A stretch of 5,393 nucleotides of DNA from the NCBI GenBank assembly GCA_001775355.1, contig MEWM01000089.1:1-5393 (forward strand), written 5' to 3'. Below the pieces are notes generated by a model that searched no databases, was not told the origin of the DNA, and worked only from the letters and a program-made list of their open reading frames with translations. Shown one piece after another: positions 1 to 4,929 of this stretch; the first letter of the stretch is position 1; each line of letters begins with the position of its first letter. The stretch is from a candidate division Zixibacteria bacterium RBG_16_43_9. Lineage in GTDB: Bacteria; Zixibacteria; MSB-5A5; RBG-16-43-9. The position numbers and the translations under genes are program-made.

Positions 1-1799
1 TGTTTTTCGATAACCAGACCGGCGAAGATAAATATGATTATCTGCGCAAGGTTTTAGCAGATTTATTAATTACCGATCTCAGCACATCGAGGTATCTTAA
101 AGTCATGACTTTCCCAGAGATGTTGGATGGCTTGAAATCGCTTGGGTGTGAAGAAGTGAAAATCATTGCCGACTCTTTATGGTTTAAACTTTGTAAATTG
201 AAGGGTGTTCAGGTTATGGTATTGGGAAGCCTTACCAAGAGCGGAGATACATTTGTGTTAAATTCGCGATTGCTGAATGTTGATACAAAAAAACAGATAG
301 CAACACCCTATAGGGTCAAAGATAAGGGCGAAGATAGTATCCTGGGGCATTTAGTGGATGACCTCACGGACAAGATCAAAAGAGGGATAAAAATTTCCAT
401 GAAGGAAATCCAAGCAGAGAAGAAAGATATAGCGGAACTTACCACTACCTCTTTAGAAGCATACCAATATTATTTTGCTGGAGGAGAAGCAGCCTATCGG
501 ATGTATAACCCAGAAGCCATCGACAATTTGGAAAAAGCAGTAGCCATAGATTCAACTTTTGTCGAAGCTTACAGTGCTTTAGCACGGCAATACTATACTA
601 TTGGGGACAATACAATGGCACTAAAAATCATTGATAAAACTAAGACGATCGCTACCAATTATGGCAAAGGGACTGAGGAAACATTAGTTGGAATCCTTGC
701 ATTGGAGGCTTACATAAAACAAGATTGGGACCTGGCCATCAACTATTATAAAAGGTTAATAAGCCTAAACCCGGAAAACATAGGCGCTCATCTCGATCTG
801 GGAACAGTCTATTACCAGAAGAAAAGGATGTATGATGAGGGTATATCCGAGTTCAAAAAAATATTAGAGCTTGATCCTCAAGGAGTTACCAGTAGCAGCA
901 GTTTTGCTTACAACCTCCTGGGCTGGGCTTATCTCCGCAAAGAAGAATGGAAAAAAGCGCTTGGAGCATTTAATAAATACGTGGCTCTTTTACCAAATCA
1001 GGCTTATCCGCTTGATGTTTTAGCGGAGATCAACTTAGTGGTTGGTGATTATGATCAGGCGATAACTAATTTACAGCGGTCTCTGGAAATAAAGCCAGAT
1101 TATCCTGTTACTTCTGCTCTCCTTGGCGATGTTTATCTGTCTAAAGGTATGTACGGGCAAGCGCTGGGATCTTACCAAAGATGTCTTACTTTGTCCCTGA
1201 GTGAAGTCGAGCAGGCGGAAGGTCATCTTAACTTGGGCAATCTCTATTTCTTAAAGGGTGAATATGATCAAGCTGTTCAAGAATGCCAAAAGGCATTGGA
1301 ACTTGATCCACAGATGATAAAAGCTCATTGGATTCGAGGGCTAACTTTTGTCAAAAAGGGAATGTTCGAACAGGCTGACTCTGAGGTCTTGGCTATTAAA
1401 GGATTAATAGAAGAAACGAAAGCGGAGGACTTAAGAACAAATTATTATCATCTTTTAGGAGAGTTATTCCTTTGTAAGGGCATTAACCAGCAGGCACTGG
1501 CGAATTTGAACCAGGCAGCTACTATCTGGTCCTTAGACCGAACATATTATCTTAATGCTTTGGGAGAGGCTTATTTTAAGATAGGGGAATTGAATAAGGC
1601 GAAAGAGAAATTTGAAGATGTCTTTGAAATCAATCCAAATTATGCACAAACTCATTATCTACTTGGTCAGCTTTATCAGAAGCAAGGCAAAAAAGACAAA
1701 GCGAGGGGTCATTTGCAAAAATTTGTGGAAATCTGGAAAAATGCGGATGAAAATCTACCACAATTTATAGATGCTAAGAAACGATTGGCAGGATTATAA
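1..1799 (+). CDS. TPR-repeat protein with FlgO/TolB-like N-terminal region, 5' end outside window
   Basis: The frame is open from the left edge (first full codon at position 3) to the TAA at 1797-1799. The first in-frame ATG (105) is probably not the start, because the residues before it (FFDNQTGEDKYDYLRKVLAD and onward) fit the usual opening of a FlgO/TolB-N-like domain, and the following VMVLGSLTKSGDTFVLNSRL completes that fold. From about position 440 to 1740 come roughly ten tetratricopeptide repeats, with typical pieces such as LNLGNLYFLKGEYDQAVQEC and ALELDP; these form a helical protein-binding scaffold. In related proteins this arrangement often follows a Ser/Thr kinase domain and a membrane segment. 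That part would lie upstream and is inference. No membrane segment or enzyme motif is visible here. The partner is unknown. The next gene begins 66 nt downstream and may be co-transcribed. Confidence 0.9.
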   Translation, partial: FFDNQTGEDKYDYLRKVLADLLITDLSTSRYLKVMTFPEMLDGLKSLGCEEVKIIADSLWFKLCKLKGVQVMVLGSLTKSGDTFVLNSRLLNVDTKKQIATPYRVKDKGEDSILGHLVDDLTDKIKRGIKISMKEIQAEKKDIAELTTTSLEAYQYYFAGGEAAYRMYNPEAIDNLEKAVAIDSTFVEAYSALARQYYTIGDNTMALKIIDKTKTIATNYGKGTEETLVGILALEAYIKQDWDLAINYYKRLISLNPENIGAHLDLGTVYYQKKRMYDEGISEFKKILELDPQGVTSSSSFAYNLLGWAYLRKEEWKKALGAFNKYVALLPNQAYPLDVLAEINLVVGDYDQAITNLQRSLEIKPDYPVTSALLGDVYLSKGMYGQALGSYQRCLTLSLSEVEQAEGHLNLGNLYFLKGEYDQAVQECQKALELDPQMIKAHWIRGLTFVKKGMFEQADSEVLAIKGLIEETKAEDLRTNYYHLLGELFLCKGINQQALANLNQAATIWSLDRTYYLNALGEAYFKIGELNKAKEKFEDVFEINPNYAQTHYLLGQLYQKQGKKDKARGHLQKFVEIWKNADENLPQFIDAKKRLAGL

Positions 1800-1851
1800 A
1801 ACATCATAAATTCGGTTCCTGCTTATAGAGCATTACAAAAGAATTAAAAAG

Positions 1852-1862
1852 AGGAGGTGATC
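1852..1862 (+). promoter_or_regulatory. Very strong, extended Shine-Dalgarno sequence
   Basis: AGGAGGTGATC matches, without mismatch, the complement of the common bacterial 16S rRNA 3' end over 11 nt. The GGAGG core (1853-1857) lies 8 nt before the ATG at 1866, which is optimal spacing. It decides the start of the small gene that follows and is far stronger than any other ribosome binding site in the window. Confidence 0.85.
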
Positions 1863-1865
1863 TGA

Positions 1866-2072
1866 ATGCCACTGCTGACACGTCAAGACTGGGAGACGCT
1901 CAGAAAAGAGGAAGTTGCCTTCGAAAGAATGCAGCAAAAGCATTTTGAAAAGCTTTTAGACAAAGTCTATGGCAACCCAGGAAGTACAGCCAGAACTGAA
2001 CTCGATGATATCGATGCATTGATGGTCTATCTGGCTCGTACAGAGCCGCCCATCCCACCACCGCGAAAATAA
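1866..2072 (+). CDS. Small charged protein of unknown function (68 aa)
   Basis: I do not recognise this protein. The case that it is real rests on its near-perfect Shine-Dalgarno sequence at ideal spacing and its place 66 nt after the TPR gene on the same strand. The sequence begins MPLLTRQDWETLRKEEVAFE and is highly charged; residues 6-32 and 42-58 look helical, and the end is proline-rich (EPPIPPPRK). There is no signal peptide, membrane segment, cysteine pair or zinc motif, so a soluble cytoplasmic protein is likely. It may be translated from the TPR transcript or from its own promoter; no clear promoter is visible in the 66-nt gap. Two opposite-strand reading frames across this gene lack a ribosome site and are taken as shadows. 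Function cannot be assigned. Confidence 0.72.
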   Translation: MPLLTRQDWETLRKEEVAFERMQQKHFEKLLDKVYGNPGSTARTELDDIDALMVYLARTEPPIPPPRK

Positions 2073-2116
2073 GTGCCGCATCCAAGTGGGTGTTGGGTGT
2101 TTGTCTTTTTGATAAG

Positions 2117-2155
2117 GTATGGACAGAATCCGCTTAGTGTGGATTCTGTCCATAC
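2117..2155. repeat. Perfect 15-bp inverted repeat (hairpin) after the small gene
   Basis: GTATGGACAGAATCC (2117-2131) is followed, after the 9-nt loop GCTTAGTGT, by its exact reverse complement (2141-2155). Three more pairs (AAG 2114-2116 with CTT 2157-2159) are possible if G2156 is bulged. It lies 45 nt after the small gene's stop codon. There is no T run on the downstream side, so it is not a classical intrinsic terminator. It could end transcription by another route, protect a 3' end, or be a dispersed palindromic repeat. A partly similar sequence occurs at 4875-4889. Confidence 0.8.
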
Positions 2156-2189
2156 GCTTCTACCTGAATACAATCTACCTGTAAAAATC

Positions 2190-2245
2190 AAATAATTTTT
2201 GAAAAAATTTTCCTCTTTGAAATTTTTTTATTTATATTATCCGCT
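2190..2245 (+). promoter_or_regulatory. AT-rich stretch, possible promoter region for gcvT-comB
   Basis: This is the most AT-rich part of the window. It holds two TTTGAAA motifs exactly 18 bp apart (2198-2204 and 2216-2222) and a TATATTAT box at 2233-2240. No pair of -35 and -10 hexamers has the standard 16-18 bp spacing: TTGAAA at 2217 to TATATT at 2233 leaves only 10 bp. The call therefore rests on composition, the boxes and the position before a new transcription unit. The repeated TTTGAAA could instead be an operator. Confidence 0.3.
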
Positions 2246-2259
2246 TGAGTTTTTATTTC

Positions 2260-2282
2260 CTGTCAGGAGTAGCTCCTGACAG
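2260..2282. repeat. Perfect 10-bp palindrome in the gcvT leader
   Basis: CTGTCAGGAG (2260-2269) and CTCCTGACAG (2273-2282) are exact reverse complements separated by only TAG, giving a stable short hairpin. It sits 37 nt before the gcvT ATG and downstream of the possible promoter, so it would be in the 5' untranslated RNA. It may be a regulatory hairpin, an operator for a dimeric repressor, or a copy of a dispersed palindrome. The sequence alone does not decide. Confidence 0.75.
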
Positions 2283-2319
2283 AACTGGAGAATATTTTAA
2301 ACCTTTCAAAGAATTATCT

Positions 2320-3417
2320 ATGTCTGAACCAAAGAAGACCCCTTTTTACCAGATTCATCTGGAGAACAAGGCAAAGATAGTGGAGTTTGCTGGATACTGG
2401 ATGCCGATTCAGTTTAAAGGTATAATGGAGGAGCACAGGAAAGTCAGATCCAGCGTGGGGCTTTTTGACATCACCCATATGGGCGAGTTTGAAGTCAAAG
2501 GTAAGGATGCACTTGCTTTTCTGCAGAAGATGACCACAAACGATGTGTCCAAATTGTTTGATTATCAGGTGCAATATTCCTGTATGTGCTATGAAAATGG
2601 TGGGATAGTGGATGACCTTTTAGTCTATAGATTACCTGACCGTTTTCTCTTAGTGGTGAATGCATCCAACATCGAAAAGGATTTCAACTGGCTAAAAGGA
2701 CATCTATTCGGTGACGTGAAACTGGAAAACCTAAGTGACCAGATTGCGCTTTTAGCTATTCAGGGACCGGTTGCAGAGAAGGTGATGGCTAAGCTAACCG
2801 ACGTAGATTTGAAAAAGATCAAATATTACTGGGCAGCCAAGGGAAAAGTCGTTGGCAAAGAGATACTTTTCTCCCGTACAGGTTATACAGGTGAGGATGG
2901 TTTTGAGCTTTATATGCCAAACGAATATGGCGAACATTTTTGGGGTGCGATTATGCAAGCTGGAAAAGAATTCGGGATTGAGCCGATTGGTTTGGGTGCC
3001 AGGGATTCCTTGAGATTGGAGATGAAATATATGCTGTATGGGAACGATATTGACCAGACCACTAATCCTCTGGAAGCTGGATTAGGCTGGATCGTAAAAT
3101 TGGATAAAGGTGATTTTGTAGGAAAAGAGCCGACCCTGAAGTTACAGAAGGAAGGGTTAAAAAGAAAGCTGGTTGCTTTTGAGCTTTCTGATAAAGCCTT
3201 TCCCAGACAGCATTACCAGATAGAAAAGAACGCCAAGAAAATCGGCGAAGTGACGTCCGGCACATTTTCACCTTCTTTGGAAAAAGGGATTGGTCTAGGG
3301 TATGTGGATATCCAATACTCTGAGATCAGGGCGGAACTGGACATAAACATCCGGGGTAAGGATCATAAAGCGGAGATTATCAAGCCGCCCTTTTATAAGA
3401 AATTCACTCATAAATAA
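2320..3417 (+). CDS. gcvT: Aminomethyltransferase (glycine cleavage system T protein)
   Basis: GcvT takes the aminomethyl group carried on lipoyl-GcvH, releases ammonia and passes the one-carbon unit to tetrahydrofolate as 5,10-methylene-THF; it acts in the cytoplasm. The 365-residue length is normal. Family motifs run in order: TPFY near residue 7, GLFDITHMGE (47-56), GGIVDDLLVY (94-103) with the aspartate pair D98-D99 where the catalytic Asp of the family lies, NASN (114-117), RTGYTGEDGFE (186-196), GLGARDSLRLE (224-234), TSGTFSPSLEKGIGLGYV (312-329) and a PFYK end. I chose ATG 2320 because homology begins just after it; an in-frame TTG at 2245 would add 25 residues read through a palindrome. 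The ribosome site before ATG 2320 is weak. No gcvH or gcvP is adjacent; comB follows after 18 nt. Confidence 0.96.
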   Translation: MSEPKKTPFYQIHLENKAKIVEFAGYWMPIQFKGIMEEHRKVRSSVGLFDITHMGEFEVKGKDALAFLQKMTTNDVSKLFDYQVQYSCMCYENGGIVDDLLVYRLPDRFLLVVNASNIEKDFNWLKGHLFGDVKLENLSDQIALLAIQGPVAEKVMAKLTDVDLKKIKYYWAAKGKVVGKEILFSRTGYTGEDGFELYMPNEYGEHFWGAIMQAGKEFGIEPIGLGARDSLRLEMKYMLYGNDIDQTTNPLEAGLGWIVKLDKGDFVGKEPTLKLQKEGLKRKLVAFELSDKAFPRQHYQIEKNAKKIGEVTSGTFSPSLEKGIGLGYVDIQYSEIRAELDINIRGKDHKAEIIKPPFYKKFTHK

Positions 3418-3435
3418 ACAGAGGGCTGCCTAACG

Positions 3436-4155
3436 ATGAAAATTGACCTGTTTTTTACTCCAAATGAAGTTAAAGAGGAGGAATTAAATAATCAAGCTGT
3501 TTTAGTGATAGACGTTTTAAGGGCTTCCACCACCATCGCCTATGCTTTTCACAACGGGTGCAAAGATATTATTCCCACCAGCTCGATGGACACAGCCATT
3601 GAGCTTTCCAGAAAGATAGGCAGGGATGCAGCTCTTCTATGCGGTGAAAGGGAGGGGAGAAAGATCGAGGGCTTTGACCTGGGAAACTCTCCTTTTGAGT
3701 ATGAAGCTGAGAAGATAAAAGATAAAACCATGATTTTCGCCACCACCAACGGCTCTAAAGCTATTGTTAAGGGATCAGTTGGTCTTTCTCTTGCAGTAGG
3801 TTCCTTTGTGAACTTCCAGACCGTTGCAGATTATCTTAACTCTAACTCAAATGACCTTTCGATTGTCTGCTCAGGTAAACTGGACCAGTTCTCCATAGAA
3901 GATGCTGTTTGCGGTGGGCTGTATATAGATGCTCTTGCTAAAAAGGGTGTACGCCAGTTGAATGATGCGGCTTATGCTGCGCTCAGATTATACCAGGTAT
4001 ACAAAGATGACCTTCTGGGAATGCTGAGAAAATCCTCGCATGGAAGGTATCTTATCGAATTAGGTTTTGAAAAGGATTTGCTTCTGTGCTCTGAGGTTAA
4101 TTCTCTGCAAATTCTTCCTTTGATGAATGATGGAAGACTGGTCAGGGCATTGTAG
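3436..4155 (+). CDS. comB: 2-phosphosulfolactate phosphatase family protein (ComB)
   Basis: ComB is a magnesium-dependent phosphatase that turns 2-phosphosulfolactate into sulfolactate, first characterised in methanogen coenzyme M synthesis. Homologues are common in bacteria that do not make coenzyme M, where the substrate is often unproven. The 239-residue length is typical. Visible family motifs are VLVIDVLRASTTI (22-34), LLCGEREG (67-74), GFDLGNSPFEY (79-89), ATTNGSKA (102-109), CSGKLDQFSIEDAVCGG (145-161), NDAA (176-179) and SSHGRYLIELGF (200-211). The start has GAGGG at 3421-3425, 10 nt upstream. It follows gcvT by 18 nt, so co-transcription is likely. The TAG stop lies inside the first hairpin repeat of the downstream palindromic element. 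Family membership is firm; the reaction in this organism is inferred. Confidence 0.9.
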   Translation: MKIDLFFTPNEVKEEELNNQAVLVIDVLRASTTIAYAFHNGCKDIIPTSSMDTAIELSRKIGRDAALLCGEREGRKIEGFDLGNSPFEYEAEKIKDKTMIFATTNGSKAIVKGSVGLSLAVGSFVNFQTVADYLNSNSNDLSIVCSGKLDQFSIEDAVCGGLYIDALAKKGVRQLNDAAYAALRLYQVYKDDLLGMLRKSSHGRYLIELGFEKDLLLCSEVNSLQILPLMNDGRLVRAL

Positions 4156-4156
4156 T

Positions 4157-4174
4157 TGCCCAATTTATTGGGCA
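4157..4174 (+). repeat. Left-end hairpin, just after the comB stop
   Basis: TGCCCAA (4157-4163) pairs with TTGGGCA (4168-4174) around the loop TTTA. It begins 2 nt after the comB stop codon, in the position of a terminator, but no T run follows, so intrinsic termination is doubtful. It is the left partner of the inverted copy at 4283-4298. Confidence 0.7.
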
Positions 4175-4251
4175 TGGCGTCCATCGGGTGTACTCCATAT
4201 TTGTAGCGTTGCCTCTCCTGCCCTACGGGGGCTTGCTCAGGCAACGAAGAT

Positions 4252-4273
4252 CGTCCTCACGGGAGTGAGGACG
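4252..4273 (+). repeat. 9-bp stem with GNRA-type loop inside the composite element
   Basis: CGTCCTCAC (4252-4260) and GTGAGGACG (4265-4273) are exact reverse complements around GGGA. Read as RNA on the plus strand, GGGA fits the GNRA tetraloop class, which stabilises hairpins. A T run is absent downstream. Confidence 0.7.
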
Positions 4274-4321
4274 CTACGATTGGCTCGATAAATCGAGCAA
4301 CTACATTTTTCAGGCTCAGTT

Positions 4322-4357
4322 CCCTCTCCCCTTGTGGGAGAGGGTTAGGGAGAGGGG
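4322..4357. repeat. CCCTCTCCC palindromic repeat with duplicated right arm
   Basis: CCCTCTCCC (4322-4330) can pair with GGGAGAGGG at 4336-4344 (5-nt loop) or with a second copy of the same arm at 4348-4356, so two folds exclude each other. This CCCTCTCCC...GGGAGAGGGTTAGGG pattern resembles dispersed intergenic repeats that I recall from many unrelated bacteria. It ends 31 nt before the thiD2 start and would sit in its leader if transcription comes from upstream. Confidence 0.7.
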
Positions 4358-4377
4358 TCACCTGCCGTTAGTAGCCC

Positions 4378-4383
4378 AAGGGA
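4378..4383 (+). promoter_or_regulatory. Ribosome binding site that sets the thiD2 start
   Basis: AAGGGA lies 5 nt before ATG 4389. It supports that start over the in-frame TTG at 4332, which falls inside the CCCTCTCCC palindrome and would add 19 residues unlike the family. Confidence 0.65.
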
Positions 4384-4388
4384 ATAAG

Positions 4389-4808
4389 ATGAAGAACCAG
4401 AAAAATATTTACCGGATCATCGATGCTAATCTGAATCGTGCTCGGGAAGGTCTCAGAGTAGTCGAAGAGGTTGCCAGGTTCATCTGGGAGGATGAAAAGC
4501 TTTCCAAGGGGCTGAAAAACCTGCGACATAAACTAACTAAAATCTCACAGGAGAATTTCGATCAAAAACTCCTTCTGCTATGCCGGGACAGCCAGGGAGA
4601 TTTAGGTGCTAAGGGTATGGGGTTTTATGAAGGTAAAAGGAAAGACGTAAAAACGATTGTTCAGGCGAATCTGAGAAGATCAGAAGAAGCTTTGAGGGTT
4701 TTGGAAGAGTTCGGGAAAATCATAAAAAAAGGCTCGGCAGAGCAATTTAAGAATTTGAGGTTTAAATTATATACCATGGAAAAGGAGATTTTCGTTTCGT
4801 TAGAATAA
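4389..4808 (+). CDS. thiD2: ThiD2-type hydroxymethylpyrimidine phosphate kinase (stand-alone)
   Basis: ThiD2 phosphorylates HMP monophosphate to HMP diphosphate in thiamin synthesis. It replaces the second step of ThiD but does not act on free HMP. It exists alone or fused to the N-terminus of ThiE, and its usual size is about 130 residues; this one has 139. Signature stretches are RIIDANLNRAREGLRVVEEV (9-28), LKNLRHKL (42-49), RDSQGDLG (66-73), VQANLRRSEEALRVLEEFGK (91-110) and FKNLRFKLYTMEKE (120-133). The two ANL...LRV..EE...KNLR.KL halves resemble each other. There is no ThiE domain after it; the TAA stop closes it at the length expected of the stand-alone form. No TPP riboswitch is visible upstream. 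Many databases label this domain 'thiamine-phosphate pyrophosphorylase' because of the fusions, which would be misleading here. Confidence 0.9.
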   Translation: MKNQKNIYRIIDANLNRAREGLRVVEEVARFIWEDEKLSKGLKNLRHKLTKISQENFDQKLLLLCRDSQGDLGAKGMGFYEGKRKDVKTIVQANLRRSEEALRVLEEFGKIIKKGSAEQFKNLRFKLYTMEKEIFVSLE

Positions 4809-4814
4809 TAAAAT

Positions 4815-4859
4815 CGTCAGTCATTGCGAGGACTCTATTTGGACAACGAAGTAATCTGC
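4815..4859. repeat. Degenerate TCATTGCGAG...CGAAG.AATCT dispersed repeat
   Basis: TCATTGCGAG (4821-4830) followed by ACGAAGTAATCTGC (4846-4859) matches the layout of a short intergenic repeat that I recall from many bacterial genomes, with the core GTCATTGCGAG...CGAAGCAATCT. Here the middle is diverged and one position of the AATCT block differs. It lies just after the thiD2 stop and codes for nothing. Confidence 0.5.
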
Positions 4860-4878
4860 TTTCATACCAGAATTGTAT

Positions 4879-4908
4879 GGGCAGGGTTCCGCTATCGGAG
4901 AGATGCCC
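4879..4908. repeat. Weak compound hairpin between convergent genes
   Basis: GGGCA (4879-4883) pairs with TGCCC (4904-4908), and inside it TCCG (4888-4891) pairs with CGGA (4896-4899). It lies between the 3' ends of thiD2 and the minus-strand gene, where a bidirectional terminator would be useful. No T run is present on either side, so that role is a guess. Confidence 0.35.
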
Positions 4909-4929
4909 CTATAGCTTTCTTAAGACCTT

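Larger units (their letters stand above)
4151..4305. repeat. Composite palindromic element with inverted hairpin ends
   Basis: The two ends are inverted copies of one 23-nt unit: 4151-4173, and the reverse complement of 4283-4305. They share TGTAGTTGC and a 6-bp stem around a TTTA loop. They differ at only four positions, which form two compensatory pairs (C-G against T-A, A-T against G-C). Nested inside are GTAGCG/CGCTAC (4203-4208 with 4272-4277), CGTTGCCT/AGGCAACG (4207-4214 with 4239-4246) and a 9-bp stem with a GGGA loop (4252-4273). There is no open reading frame. It resembles REP/BIME-type or MITE-like mosaic repeats. The left end overlaps the last codons and stop of comB. A structured RNA or transcript end is also possible. 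Confidence 0.75.

Noticed and set aside
1900..2153. Two overlapping minus-strand reading frames across the small gene
   Set aside because: Neither has a Shine-Dalgarno sequence or a recognisable family; they lie opposite a well-signalled plus-strand gene, and one starts in the 15-bp hairpin.
2245..2319. N-terminal extension of gcvT from TTG 2245 (25 extra residues)
   Set aside because: It reads through the palindrome at 2260-2282 and the end of the AT-rich region, has no family similarity, and homology begins just after ATG 2320.
2161..2319. Glycine riboswitch before gcvT
   Set aside because: The tandem aptamer with its GGAGAG-type conserved cores is not seen; the stretch is mostly A/T plus one short palindrome.
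3972..4244. Minus-strand reading frame across the comB end and the palindromic element
   Set aside because: It overlaps a clear ComB-family gene and runs through hairpin repeats; its composition reflects the repeats rather than a protein.
4151..4357. CRISPR array
   Set aside because: The repeats are inverted, nested and of different types, not regularly spaced direct repeats with unique spacers, and no cas gene is present.
4332..4388. N-terminal extension of thiD2 from TTG 4332
   Set aside because: It starts inside the CCCTCTCCC palindrome and has no ribosome site; ATG 4389 has AAGGGA 5 nt upstream and fits the family length.
4306..4388. TPP (THI-box) riboswitch before thiD2
   Set aside because: The CTGAGA and ACCTGATC...GATAATACCAGCG core elements are absent; the CACCTGCC at 4359-4366 is only a passing likeness.
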